64,000 nt of DNA from Bacteroides stercorirosoris (GTDB lineage Bacteria; Bacteroidota; Bacteroidia; Bacteroidales; Bacteroidaceae), in contig NZ_FQZN01000008.1 in assembly GCF_900142015.1 (NCBI RefSeq), positions 1-64,000 of the forward strand, read 5' to 3'. Shown here piece by piece: positions 1 through 8,321 of this stretch. Under the pieces are notes generated by a model. It was not told the DNA's origin. It did not search any database and saw only the letters and a program-made list of their open reading frames with translations. The translations under genes were made by a program, and so were the position numbers. Every line of letters begins with the position of its first letter. Position 1 is the first letter of the stretch.

Positions 1-138
1 AAACAACATTACTCACTGGCCAGAATAAAAGCTAGAAACAGGAAAACGGAAATGCTTTGGATTTTCTTTGGAATACATACGGCCAATGCGGTATGTATGA
101 TAGAAAAGGTCGAAAAGAGAAAAAGAACGGCTGCATAA
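1..138 (+). CDS. 3' end of an unidentified gene (partial)
   Basis: The first plus-strand frame is open from base 1 to a TAA at 136-138, giving 45 residues that run off the left edge. The piece contains a hydrophobic stretch around WIFFGIHTANAV followed by a basic tail (KVEKRKRT), which looks like the last membrane or amphipathic segment of a longer protein. No family is recognisable. The other five frames are closed near the edge. The stretch is short, so chance openness cannot be excluded. Confidence 0.4.
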   Translation, partial: KQHYSLARIKARNRKTEMLWIFFGIHTANAVCMIEKVEKRKRTAA

Positions 139-285
139 TCAGACTAAAATAATAAGAGGAAAACAGGAGAGGTTTTTAACTTCCCCTAAAAAGGCATATA
201 CATAATGTACCGTTGGGAAGAAAAAATAAGAATATGTAAATAATATTCTATAAAAAAGATAGAAAACTTGAGACTTTACAGAAAA

Positions 286-331
286 AAATTAAGAGAAAAG
301 CTCACGTAAAGTAAAACTGTTCTCTTAATTT
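286..331. repeat. 11-bp perfect inverted repeat
   Basis: AAATTAAGAGA at 286-296 pairs with TCTCTTAATTT at 321-331 around a 24-nt loop. It lies about 150 bp after the stop of the partial gene at the left edge, and the right arm continues into TATT. A terminator or a cruciform-forming site is possible. Confidence 0.5.
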
Positions 332-492
332 ATTAGAAAGAGGGACATTTACTGAATATCCCTATATATTGTAAATACCCCCAATCCAAAATCCCAATAT
401 ATCATGTTTTACAGATTTTACTTCTTAAAAGTCATGATATTTTAGGATTTGAACCTATTATTTTGTACATTTACCCACCTGACGAGCACCCC

Positions 493-518
493 GGAGGATA
501 AACGGTTTTCTATCCTCC
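493..518. terminator. Hairpin, possible terminator
   Basis: GGAGGATA (493-500) and TATCCTCC (511-518) form a perfect 8-bp stem with a 10-nt loop. The following plus-strand bases are pyrimidine-rich (CTCCCTTTCC) but not a true T tract, so the terminator assignment is tentative. Confidence 0.4.
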
Positions 519-783
519 CTCCCTTTCCATTCGTACATCTCGCTGATAGCTTCTCTTTTCATTGGATTACAAGCGTTTTAATAATAAACTCATCATGCAG
601 ATTTAATGGTTTTATTGAAGAAAGACAAAGAAAGGAGCATATAAATGTAGTATAGCAACAAAAAGTCATCCTTATTTCTGTTACAATTATCCCAAAGTGT
701 CACATAAAAAGAAAGGGAAGAACTTTCCAATATGAAGTCCTTCTCTCCTCTTTTTACTCCCATCGGAGAACTTGTCTTCTCCT

Positions 784-1305
784 TTATCCTTTCTTTTTCT
801 TCCGCTTCTTTGCAGACTCCACCGCCTCGGCAACCACCGGTTTATTAGCGAATCGCTTGGTGTAGCCAGTATAATCCGGCACTGTCCGCTCATACGTCGG
901 ATCAACGAACAGCGGACTTGAAATAATATGGTCGGCCGTACTGCGGTTGCAGCAGAAAACGATATTTTCCACTCCGGCAAGGCGGGTCAGCGCCTTTACA
1001 TCTGTATCATGGGGTTGAAGTGTCATGGGATCGGTAAAGAAGAAAAGATAATCAATCTCACCATCCACAATGCGGGAACCCATCTGCTGGTCACCCCCCA
1101 AAGGACCGGATTTCAAAATAGTGAAATCCCACTTTACGTCGGGATGTTTTTCTTTGAGAGCTTCGAGGATGAGTGTCCCCGTAGTACCTGTACAATAAAA
1201 CTTGTGCCCCATCAGCAATTCCGAGTTCCAAAGCACCCACTCGATGAGGTCTTTCTTCATGGCGTCGTGCGCCACCAATCCAATCTTTCTAACTAATTTT
1301 TCCAT
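784..1305 (-). CDS. mgsA: Methylglyoxal synthase
   Basis: Converts dihydroxyacetone phosphate to methylglyoxal and phosphate in the cytosol, a bypass of lower glycolysis that relieves sugar-phosphate stress. The 173-residue protein has the family signature GPLGGDQQMG with the catalytic Asp at residue 72, and the second active-site cluster DPMTLQPHDTDV with His99 and Asp102, matching the known His/Asp pair of the E. coli enzyme. It is about 20 residues longer than the E. coli protein because of a Lys-rich C-terminal tail (KKRKKKK). The gene stands alone. The ATG has no Shine-Dalgarno sequence, and no clear TAnnTTTG element lies close upstream. A 22-bp-period repeat array lies about 390 bp upstream of its start. 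Confidence 0.95.
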   Translation of the reverse strand: MEKLVRKIGLVAHDAMKKDLIEWVLWNSELLMGHKFYCTGTTGTLILEALKEKHPDVKWDFTILKSGPLGGDQQMGSRIVDGEIDYLFFFTDPMTLQPHDTDVKALTRLAGVENIVFCCNRSTADHIISSPLFVDPTYERTVPDYTGYTKRFANKPVVAEAVESAKKRKKKKG

Positions 1306-2021
1306 AAGCTAATACCGTTTAAACAATTAGGAACAGATAACAACTTTCATTATTACAGCGTAAAAATACTCAGATTACTGATATCTACCTAATTTCAGAG
1401 AAATATATTTTAAATGGAGCCACCGGAGCAGAGCACTAAAAATAGTGGCAAATAGTCCTCGAACGCTATCCGCAGTTGCTTCAGCGCCTATTGTACGCGA
1501 TAGTCTACAAAAGTCAAGTTTTACAGTTCATTTCAAACAAAAAGCTACTGAAATAAGCTTTATGCTAACAGTATCTTTTTAAAAAGCACCCGAAATAGAA
1601 TCCCGTTGCATAATTCATTGAATATAAATGCAGGAAGTCTGTATAAAACAGGCAGCATATGCTATACTTATGCAAATAACAATAGTTATTAGCTGGCAGA
1701 ACTATAGATGTGACGCGCAGGAACTATAGATGGGACGTGTCAGAACTATAGATGTGACGCGAAAGATCTATATATGGGAGACAAACCATCTATATATGGT
1801 AAACAAACAGTCTATAGATGGGAAACAGACCATCTATATTCAGTAAACACACCATCTGTTTTTCTATTATTAGAGTTGTATGTATTTATGTATTACACTA
1901 TCAATTAACAAGATGCAGATTTTCGTTTGTTTCTTTTCGTTCATTCCTACCGTTGGACGGAAACATCGCATTCTCAGTATGCATAATATGCAAAGTGTCA
2001 AAACGAAAGCAGCAATGAAAA
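1306..2021. other. Intergenic region mgsA / glycosyltransferase
   Basis: 716 bases without a credible gene. The right part holds a 22-bp tandem array (separate entry). At 1375-1527 the minus strand has an open stretch of 50 codons ending in TAA with protein-like composition, but no start context, and a TGA lies immediately upstream. It may be a decayed coding remnant. Confidence 0.5.
1697..1872. repeat. Tandem repeat array, eight 22-bp units
   Basis: The core CTATAGATG or a variant begins at 1702, 1724, 1746, 1768, 1790, 1812, 1834 and 1856, a strict 22-bp step over eight units. The first three units share AACTATAGATG followed by GGACG/TGACG. The next ones drift to CTATATATGG flanked by CCAT, and the last is strongly degenerate. 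Several units have local dyad symmetry (CCAT...ATGG). No unique spacers occur, so this is not a CRISPR array. It lies about 150 bp downstream of the glycosyltransferase stop codon. Confidence 0.85.
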
Positions 2022-3038
2022 TCACAATTGCGAGAAGTGCTTCTTCCCATGAAAGTAGCGCTGCACCAGAATACTGCTTTTAGTTCGCTCCGGTATCGCG
2101 GACCGGGAAACTTTTCGTAAGTTCTCTTCACGGGCCGGAGCGAAAGAAGGACGCAATGAACGATATTCGCGCCGGGCACGAAGCACGGCCCATGCGTTGG
2201 AAAACTGAAACTTAAACAGAAAAACGGCGGCTGCCACATAGTCGAGAAAAGCACGGATACGCATCACCGGAACCAAATCTTCCGACGGCAGGTTCTTGTA
2301 AAGCATGACAAGATTATTACGGAAATTGAGGAAAGTCTTACGGGGATTCTCCTTTTTCAGTGTGGCACCGCCCACGTGATAAACCACACTTTGCGGCACA
2401 CATACAATCTGCCTGCCGCGTGCACGAAGCCGCCAACACAAATCAATCTCTTCCATATGGGCAAAGAAACGCCCGTCCAGTCCGCCGGCTTCGCGATAGT
2501 CTTTCAAGCGGATAAACAACGCCGCCCCCGTAGCCCAGAACACAGGAACAATGCTATCATACTGTCCCCTATCCTCTTCCACCACGTCCATAATCCGGCC
2601 ACGGCAAAACGGATAACCGTAGCGGTCGAGAAAGCCACCCGCTGCCCCGGCATACTCAAACATCTCCTTTTGCCGCCAACTGAGAATCTTAGGTTGACAA
2701 GCTGCCGCTTCGGGATGTGCATCCATATAATCAGCCAGCAGCCGTAGCCAGTGCCCGGTTACTTCCACATCTGAGTTAAGAAGTACCGCATATTCGGCTT
2801 CCACCTCTTGCAGAGCCAGGTTATAACCATCAGCAAAACCGTGATTCTCTTTCAGTAAGATCAAACGCACGGAAGGGAACTCACGACGAAGCATCTCCAC
2901 AGACACATCCGTAGAACCATTATCCGCCACGTACACCACTGCGCCGTCCGCCTCGGAAAGGCTCACTACGGAAGGAAGAAAGGAACGGAGCATGTCGCAT
3001 CCATTCCAGTTCAATATAACGACCGCTATCTTATCCAT
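2022..3038 (-). CDS. Family 2 glycosyltransferase
   Basis: A 338-residue GT-A fold glycosyltransferase of the WbbL/rhamnosyltransferase-like branch of GT2, expected to transfer a sugar from a nucleotide-sugar donor during surface glycan synthesis. The N-terminus VVILNWNG is the typical first strand. The nucleotide-binding ADNGSTD motif is near residue 40 and the DXD-like LLNSDVEV near residue 87. A late EEIDLCWRLRARG block (about residue 200) is the usual ED-containing motif of this group. A hydrophobic segment near residues 272-285 could associate with the membrane. It is the last gene of a three-gene run and overlaps the upstream acyltransferase gene by 8 bp, so the two are co-transcribed. 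The acceptor is unknown. Confidence 0.88.
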   Translation of the reverse strand: MDKIAVVILNWNGCDMLRSFLPSVVSLSEADGAVVYVADNGSTDVSVEMLRREFPSVRLILLKENHGFADGYNLALQEVEAEYAVLLNSDVEVTGHWLRLLADYMDAHPEAAACQPKILSWRQKEMFEYAGAAGGFLDRYGYPFCRGRIMDVVEEDRGQYDSIVPVFWATGAALFIRLKDYREAGGLDGRFFAHMEEIDLCWRLRARGRQIVCVPQSVVYHVGGATLKKENPRKTFLNFRNNLVMLYKNLPSEDLVPVMRIRAFLDYVAAAVFLFKFQFSNAWAVLRARREYRSLRPSFAPAREENLRKVSRSAIPERTKSSILVQRYFHGKKHFSQL

Positions 3039-3930
3039 GTTGTTTCACATTTTCGCGTGTCAGCTTCCAGCGTTTATGCGACCAGAACCAGTAAGCAGGT
3101 TCACGCAGAATGGTTTGTTCCAGGCGGCGGACGAAAAGTTCGGTTATTTCTCCGTCAGCAGTCTGTTTCGGGTTTTCGGTCAATAGGTCGAAGTATGCTT
3201 TGCAGTATCCCCTACCCTGTTTTTCCAGTTCACAATAGAAAACGGGATAGTTCATCATCTTGGCAATGCGCTCACCTCCATCCATAAACACGGTGTCCTG
3301 ATTCAGAAAGGTGGTCCAATGGTGAGCTTCACTGCGGTTGGGGGATTGGTCGGTAATCAGCCCTATCACCACCCGCTTACCGTCGCGACGCAGCTTGATG
3401 ACCTCGCGGGCGGTGGAATGCTTCGGCACGTTGTAACCACCGTGGCGGGCACGGATAAGCTTGAACATCTCATCCAGATATTTATTTCTCAAAGGTTTAT
3501 AGACCTGCATTGGAACATCCTCAGGGTTCATAAAAGCCCCCATGCCCGTCAGCCACTCAAAGTTGGCATAGTGCGGGATGAGCACAACAATACCTCCATG
3601 TTTCTCAAGCATGGCAAGATACTCTTCCGTATTTCCATACTCCATACGCCGGGAAAGGTCTTCGAATGACATACGCATCATCTTGATTTCCTCCAGCATA
3701 TAATCGCAGATATAGTGATAGAATTCACGTTCAATCTCGCGCAGCTCGGCTTGGGATTTCTCAGGAAAAGAGTTCTTCAGATTCCTTCGGACTACCCTGC
3801 GGCGATAGTGCACCACATGGCGCATCAGAAAACAAAGTCCGTCGGACAGCACATAGAGTGCCCGGAAAGGGAGCAGAGCCAGAAGCCACATGCTCGCATA
3901 AGTCAACCAATAGATAAGTCTCGATTTCAT
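3031..3930 (-). CDS. Lipid A biosynthesis (lysophospholipid) acyltransferase, LpxL/HtrB-like
   Basis: A 299-residue membrane-anchored acyltransferase of the LpxL/LpxM family, expected to add a secondary acyl chain to the lipid A precursor at the inner face of the cytoplasmic membrane. The N-terminal segment around residues 8-28 is a membrane anchor. The catalytic H-x4-E motif is HYANFE, His120 and Glu125, preceded by a GGIVVLIPHY strand. A later block (about residues 190-215) with VVIGLITDQSPN corresponds to the conserved second half of the family. It starts 15 bp after mtaB and overlaps the glycosyltransferase, consistent with an envelope-related operon. Confidence 0.88.
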   Translation of the reverse strand: MKSRLIYWLTYASMWLLALLPFRALYVLSDGLCFLMRHVVHYRRRVVRRNLKNSFPEKSQAELREIEREFYHYICDYMLEEIKMMRMSFEDLSRRMEYGNTEEYLAMLEKHGGIVVLIPHYANFEWLTGMGAFMNPEDVPMQVYKPLRNKYLDEMFKLIRARHGGYNVPKHSTAREVIKLRRDGKRVVIGLITDQSPNRSEAHHWTTFLNQDTVFMDGGERIAKMMNYPVFYCELEKQGRGYCKAYFDLLTENPKQTADGEITELFVRRLEQTILREPAYWFWSHKRWKLTRENVKQHG

Positions 3931-3945
3931 ACTTCTTATACCTTA

Positions 3946-5265
3946 TTATAATAGGAGGGCTCCCTGCAAAGCTGTCCCGTCCTCATTGAAATCTCCCAAG
4001 CGGACAGATACCACCTGATTATCCAACGCATCATGGTGAGGAACTTCCACCCGAATATAATTGGCCGTAAAACCATGCATAGGCGCACCCGGTTTGGGAC
4101 GTTCCAGCAATACAGGCATGGTCTGTCCGATATGACGGGCATAGAATGCACGCGTCTTTTCATCCGAAAGTTCCAGGAGACGCTGACTGCGACGATGCTT
4201 TTCTTCGGGAGTCACCACATGCTCTATCTTCAATGCCTGTGTGCCCGGACGCTCGGAATAACTGAACACATGGAGCTGAGTCACATCCAAGCCCCGGATA
4301 AACTCGTAAGCCTGTTCAAAGTACTCATCCGTTTCGCCACGCGTGCCCACAATCACATCTACACCGATAAAGGCATCGGGCATCACCTCCTTCACCCTCC
4401 GCACCTTGGAAGCGAAAAGCTCCGTATCATAGCGGCGACGCATCAGCTTCAACACCTCATCGCTGCCGGATTGCAACGGAATATGAAAATGAGGCATAAA
4501 GCTGCGGGAATGTGAAACGAATTCGATGATTTCATCGGTCAGCAAGTTCGGCTCTATGGAAGAGATACGGTAGCGTTCAATACCTTCCACGGCATCCAGC
4601 GCTTTCACCAGGTCGAAGAAAGTCTCTCCGGTACTCTTTCCGAAATCGCCGATATTGACACCTGTCAGCACTATCTCTTTGCCGCCATCGGCTGCCGCCC
4701 GGCGTGCCTGCTCCACCATAGAAGCCACTGTTCCGTTACGGCTCCGCCCGCGGGCGAAAGGAATGGTGCAATAGGAACAGAAATAATCGCAACCGTCCTG
4801 CACCTTCAGAAAGTAACGGGTACGGTCGCCACGCGAACAGGACGGGGCAAACGAATGAATATCTTTCAGCGCCGAAGTATACGCTTCACCGGATTCACGT
4901 TTCTGCAAATCGCCCAGATATTGCAGCAAGTCCTTCTTCTGCTCTGCACCGAGCACAACGTCTACTCCTTCTATCTTTGCCACAGCATCGGGTTTCAACT
5001 GGGCATAACAGCCGGTCACAACTACAAAAGCGCCCGGATGCTGCTTCACCAGGCGGTGAATGGCCTGGCGGCATTTCTTGTCCGCCACTTCCGTCACCGA
5101 ACAGGTATTCACTACACAGATGTCCGCTTTCTCTCCTTTACGTGCCGTACGCACGCCCGCTTCCCGCAAAATCTTACCGATAGTGGAGGTTTCTGAGAAG
5201 TTCAGTTTGCACCCCAACGTATAGTAAACCGCTGTCTTATCTTGAAATATAGTGGTATCAATCAT
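3946..5265 (-). CDS. mtaB: tRNA (N6-threonylcarbamoyladenosine-37) methylthiotransferase MtaB
   Basis: Radical-SAM enzyme that adds a methylthio group to t6A37 of tRNA, forming ms2t6A. The 439 residues show the N-terminal UPF0004 domain with its three cluster cysteines at 19 (LGCKLNFSE), 55 (NTCSVT) and 86 (TGCYAQ), then the radical-SAM CxxxCxxC as Cys159, Cys163, Cys166 (CDYFCSYC), and a C-terminal TRAM-like segment. LGCKLN and overall length favour MtaB over MiaB (usually QMN after the first Cys) and RimO. It is first in the operon with the acyltransferase and glycosyltransferase. A TAACTTTG -7 element lies 25 bp upstream. Confidence 0.92.
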   Translation of the reverse strand: MIDTTIFQDKTAVYYTLGCKLNFSETSTIGKILREAGVRTARKGEKADICVVNTCSVTEVADKKCRQAIHRLVKQHPGAFVVVTGCYAQLKPDAVAKIEGVDVVLGAEQKKDLLQYLGDLQKRESGEAYTSALKDIHSFAPSCSRGDRTRYFLKVQDGCDYFCSYCTIPFARGRSRNGTVASMVEQARRAAADGGKEIVLTGVNIGDFGKSTGETFFDLVKALDAVEGIERYRISSIEPNLLTDEIIEFVSHSRSFMPHFHIPLQSGSDEVLKLMRRRYDTELFASKVRRVKEVMPDAFIGVDVIVGTRGETDEYFEQAYEFIRGLDVTQLHVFSYSERPGTQALKIEHVVTPEEKHRRSQRLLELSDEKTRAFYARHIGQTMPVLLERPKPGAPMHGFTANYIRVEVPHHDALDNQVVSVRLGDFNEDGTALQGALLL

Positions 5266-5289
5266 ATCTATCTAAACACATTTCTGCCA

Positions 5290-5297
5290 CAAAGTTA
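5290..5297 (-). promoter_or_regulatory. -7 element of the mtaB operon
   Basis: The minus strand reads TAACTTTG, a full match to the Bacteroides TAnnTTTG element, placing the transcript start near 5283, 18 bp before the mtaB ATG. No good -33 TTTG is seen at the usual distance. Confidence 0.6.
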
Positions 5298-5319
5298 CAT
5301 ATAATTCTTAGATTTTTCC

Positions 5320-5327
5320 TACTTTTG
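5320..5327 (+). promoter_or_regulatory. -7 element of the acyl-CoA ligase gene
   Basis: TACTTTTG matches TAnnTTTG. The predicted start of transcription near 5334 is about 17 bp before the ATG at 5351. It is back-to-back with the mtaB element, so this 85-bp gap is a compact divergent promoter. Confidence 0.6.
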
Positions 5328-5350
5328 CACAATTCATCAATTTTCGTGCA

Positions 5351-7024
5351 ATGATACAAGAGAACTTTATCAAACTCTACGAGCAGAGTTTCCGTGAGAA
5401 TTGGGACCTTCCCTGCTACACCGATTACGGTGAAGACGAGAGTTATACCTACGGACAAGTGGCGCAAGAAATAGCTAAATTGCACTTGTTGTTCAAACAT
5501 TGCAGCCTGCGCCGGGGCGATAAAATCGCCGTCATAGGCAAGAACAATGCCCGCTGGTGCATCGCATACATGGCCACTATCACGTACGGTGCCATCATAG
5601 TCCCGATCCTGCAAGATTTCAATCCGAACGACGTACACCATATCGTTAATCATTCCGAATCTGTGTTTCTCTTCACCAGTGATTCCATCTGGGAACACCT
5701 GGAGGAAGAACGCCTTGCCGGATTACGTGCCGTATTCTCACTTTCCGACTTCCGTTGTCTGCACCAGCGCGACGGAGAAACAATCAATCGTTTCCTCAAA
5801 CATCTGGATGAAGAAATGCACGAAACCTATCCAAAAGGTTTCCGACAGGAAAATGTGGAATATACTACACTTTCTAATGACAAAGTGATGTTGCTGAACT
5901 ATACTTCGGGCACCACCGGTTTCAGCAAAGGTGTCATGCTGACGGGAAACAATCTTGCAGGAAACGTCACCTTCGGCATCCGTACCGAGTTGCTGAGAAA
6001 AGGAGATAAAGTCCTCTCCTTCCTGCCATTGGCTCACGCTTACGGCTGTGCTTTCGACTTCCTTACAGCCACCGCTGTGGGCACGCACGTCACCCTTCTG
6101 GGCAAAGTTCCTTCGCCCAAGATTCTGATGAAAGCCTTTGAAGAGGTGAAGCCTAACCTGATAATCACCGTACCGCTCGTTATCGAGAAAATCTATAAAA
6201 ATGTCATCCAGCCCATCATCAACAAAAAAACCATGAAATGGGCACTCAGCATCCCTCTGCTCGACGGACAAATCTACGGACAAATCCGCAAGAAACTGAT
6301 AGATGCTTTGGGCGGACGTTTCAAAGAAGTCATCATCGGCGGTGCCGCCATGAATCCGGAAGTGGAAGAGTTCTTCCATCGTATCAAATTCCCGTTCACC
6401 ATCGGTTACGGCATGACGGAGTGCGCACCACTCATCAGCTATGCCCCCTGGAACGAATTTATCCCGACTTCTTCCGGCCGCGTACTCGATATTATGGAAG
6501 CACGTATCTATAAGGAGAACCCCGAATCTGAAATCGGCGAAATCCAGGTACGGGGGGAGAACGTAATGGCAGGCTATTACAAAAATCCCGAAGCTACCAA
6601 AGAAGTTTTCACCGAAGATGGTTGGCTGCGTACCGGCGACCTGGGAAAACTGGATAATAACAATAACCTCTATATTCGTGGCCGCAGTAAGACTATGATA
6701 TTGAGTTCCAGCGGACAGAACATCTTCCCCGAAGAAATAGAAGCGCGTCTCAACAACCTGCCGTTCGTGCTGGAAAGCCTTGTTATCGAACGCAATAAAA
6801 AGCTGGTTGCTCTGGTCTATGCCGATTACGAGGCTCTGGATTCACTCGGACTGAACCAACCGGAAAACCTTAAAACCATCATGGATGAGAACCTGAAGAA
6901 TCTGAATAGCAGCGTAGCCAGTTACGAGAAAGTAAGCCAGATTCAACTCTATCCGACAGAGTTTGAAAAGACTCCAAAAAGGAGCATCAAGCGATATCTA
7001 TATAACAGTATTGCAGAAGATTAG
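5351..7024 (+). CDS. AMP-forming long-chain acyl-CoA ligase
   Basis: An ANL-superfamily adenylating enzyme, 557 residues, that activates a fatty acid to acyl-AMP and then acyl-CoA. The ATP-binding loop YTSGTTGFSKG starts at residue 184, GYGMTECAP at about 352 is the A5 motif, and GWLRTGDLG followed by IRGRSKTMILSSSGQNIFPEEIE gives the hinge and C-terminal domain. The final catalytic Lys region is TPKRSIKRYLY. Size and motifs suit FadD15/long-chain ligases of Bacteroidetes. It is divergent from mtaB and appears monocistronic. Chain-length preference cannot be read from sequence. Confidence 0.88.
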   Translation: MIQENFIKLYEQSFRENWDLPCYTDYGEDESYTYGQVAQEIAKLHLLFKHCSLRRGDKIAVIGKNNARWCIAYMATITYGAIIVPILQDFNPNDVHHIVNHSESVFLFTSDSIWEHLEEERLAGLRAVFSLSDFRCLHQRDGETINRFLKHLDEEMHETYPKGFRQENVEYTTLSNDKVMLLNYTSGTTGFSKGVMLTGNNLAGNVTFGIRTELLRKGDKVLSFLPLAHAYGCAFDFLTATAVGTHVTLLGKVPSPKILMKAFEEVKPNLIITVPLVIEKIYKNVIQPIINKKTMKWALSIPLLDGQIYGQIRKKLIDALGGRFKEVIIGGAAMNPEVEEFFHRIKFPFTIGYGMTECAPLISYAPWNEFIPTSSGRVLDIMEARIYKENPESEIGEIQVRGENVMAGYYKNPEATKEVFTEDGWLRTGDLGKLDNNNNLYIRGRSKTMILSSSGQNIFPEEIEARLNNLPFVLESLVIERNKKLVALVYADYEALDSLGLNQPENLKTIMDENLKNLNSSVASYEKVSQIQLYPTEFEKTPKRSIKRYLYNSIAED

Positions 7025-7123
7025 TATGTTATAAAACATACAAAGAGGAGGCAAAAAGGGCTGAGCTCCAAAAAAAACATAAAAAAAGTTGGTATTTGGA
7101 GAACAACATATTGAAAAAGTACA

Positions 7124-7131
7124 TACCTTTG
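7124..7131 (+). promoter_or_regulatory. -7 element of the small lipoprotein gene
   Basis: TACCTTTG matches TAnnTTTG and sits 53 bp before the ATG at 7184. A TTTG lies at 7095-7098, somewhat too far upstream for the usual 19-21-nt spacer. Confidence 0.6.
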
Positions 7132-7183
7132 CATCGTTTTAATAAAGCAATTGATTGTATTACGTTTTTAAAAAGCAAAGAAA

Positions 7184-7396
7184 ATGAAAAAATTAGTTTT
7201 GATGGCCGTAGCTATCGTAGCAGTATCCTTCGCATCTTGTGGTAACAAACAAGCTGACGCTGAAAAAGCAACAGCAGATTCAATCCGCATCGCTGATTCA
7301 ATCGCAGCAGTAGAAGAAGCAGCAGCCGCAGCAGCTGAGGCAGCCGCAGCAGCTGATACTGTAGCAGTAGATAGCGCAGCAGTTGTAGCTGAATAA
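7184..7396 (+). CDS. Small Ala-rich lipoprotein of unknown function
   Basis: A 70-residue protein. The first 19 residues form a signal peptide ending in a lipobox (SFASC), with lipidation expected on Cys19. The mature part is very low in complexity, mostly Ala, Glu, Asp, Ser and Val, with the recurring ADSIRIADSIA pattern and runs of alanine. It should be helical, acidic and probably abundant: a strong -7 element, a short AT-rich leader and a good terminator flank it. No enzymatic motif is present. A spacer or structural envelope lipoprotein is plausible, but function is unknown. Confidence 0.8.
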   Translation: MKKLVLMAVAIVAVSFASCGNKQADAEKATADSIRIADSIAAVEEAAAAAAEAAAAADTVAVDSAAVVAE

Positions 7397-7424
7397 TTTC
7401 AGTACAACAACACTGAGAGAATTG

Positions 7425-7462
7425 AAAGTCTGACGTACAAAAGTACGGACAGACTTTTTTTT
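7425..7462 (+). terminator. Rho-independent terminator
   Basis: AAAGTCTG-a-CGTAC pairs with GTACG-ga-CAGACTTT around an AAAA loop, followed by eight T residues. It ends the small lipoprotein transcript. Confidence 0.85.
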
Positions 7463-7531
7463 ATGCCCTTTTGTTTCCTTAGCCCTACAATCTTTCCTAC
7501 ATCCATATTCTTATTTATTTTAAATTATTCT

Positions 7532-7539
7532 TATCTTTG
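7532..7539 (+). promoter_or_regulatory. -7 element of the tandem membrane-protein genes
   Basis: TATCTTTG matches TAnnTTTG exactly. Transcription would begin near 7546, after the upstream in-frame ATG at 7537, which supports the start codon at 7564. Confidence 0.65.
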
Positions 7540-7563
7540 CTTGCAACATTAAATAACAACCTT

Positions 7564-8301
7564 ATGAAAATAAAACCGTCAAACAAATTAAAGTACTTAG
7601 CGACAGAGTATAAGTTGGGTGACTTCTTCCGCAATTTCATTGCAGTAGTATTAGGCATTATTCTCACCTTTGCCGGAAGCGACTGGATTACAGAACGCAA
7701 CACCCAAAAGGAAATAAAGAAATCACTGCAACTGGTGAAAAGTGAGCTTCTTCTGAATAGGGAAGAAATAGAAGCTATGGGAAACAGAGTAGCTTTGGAA
7801 CAACGTGCCGCAAATTATCTTTTTGAGAATAAAGACAATGCAAGTGGAATACCTAAGGATTCCATTAATAAATATTTCCCTCTTCTTTTTCAATGGAGCA
7901 AATTCACATTCACCAATGATGCCATAGAAATGCTCAAAGCTTCTGCACTTATTCAAAAAATTCAGAACAAAGAACTTGCCCTGCAAATAATCAAAGCATA
8001 CGGAGCCATCAAAGCCGCTGAAACATCTTTTGAAACATATAGTAATATAAAAGATCATGTGCAAAACGACTTCAATGATAATCCCAAAGTAAAGTCTTAT
8101 GCATACAACCTGACGAGGCTAAGAGAAAAAACCGAAGATATCGTAAAAGACTTAGGGCAACAACTTCATCTTCTATTTATCCTACCGGAAGGTTTACAAC
8201 TCCTTCAAGCAATCCCCAATATACAAAAAGCACGAATTTATTTCGCCTGTGTAGAAGAAATCGATAAAACAATCGAAGCTATCGAAAAAGAATGCGAATA
8301 A
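7564..8301 (+). CDS. Single-span membrane protein of unknown function (tandem paralog 1)
   Basis: A 245-residue protein. A short basic N-terminus is followed by one membrane segment at about residues 20-43 (GDFFRNFIAVVLGIILTFAG, then SDW), then a charged helical region (KEIKKSLQLVKSELLLNREEI) and a mostly helical C-terminal domain of about 180 residues. The layout resembles DUF6090-type proteins, which also have one span directly followed by a charged coil, but I cannot assign the family. The ATG at 7564 is chosen because the -7 element at 7532-7539 excludes the earlier ATG. The next gene is a clear paralog, aligned along its whole length. Confidence 0.75.
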   Translation: MKIKPSNKLKYLATEYKLGDFFRNFIAVVLGIILTFAGSDWITERNTQKEIKKSLQLVKSELLLNREEIEAMGNRVALEQRAANYLFENKDNASGIPKDSINKYFPLLFQWSKFTFTNDAIEMLKASALIQKIQNKELALQIIKAYGAIKAAETSFETYSNIKDHVQNDFNDNPKVKSYAYNLTRLREKTEDIVKDLGQQLHLLFILPEGLQLLQAIPNIQKARIYFACVEEIDKTIEAIEKECE

Positions 8302-8321
8302 ACCAACAGCTGAAAGAACAA

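Larger units (their letters stand above)
139..783. other. AT-rich intergenic region with hairpins
   Basis: No convincing gene is seen. The region is AT-rich and holds two clear inverted repeats (listed separately). A 68-codon open frame at 449-655 has no family features or promoter and is judged spurious. On the mgsA side, minus-strand hairpins such as GGAGAA/TTCTCC (near 765-782) and a T-rich stretch near 707-717 could end mgsA transcription, but neither is a textbook terminator. Confidence 0.5.

Noticed and set aside
449..655. A 68-codon open frame in the left intergenic region
   Set aside because: No homology signature, no start context, low-complexity composition.
1375..1527. Open stretch of 50 codons on the minus strand
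   Set aside because: Protein-like composition but no start codon context and a TGA immediately upstream; at most a decayed remnant.
1697..1872. CRISPR array
   Set aside because: Units are contiguous 22-mers without unique spacers, with drifting sequence, and no cas genes are near.
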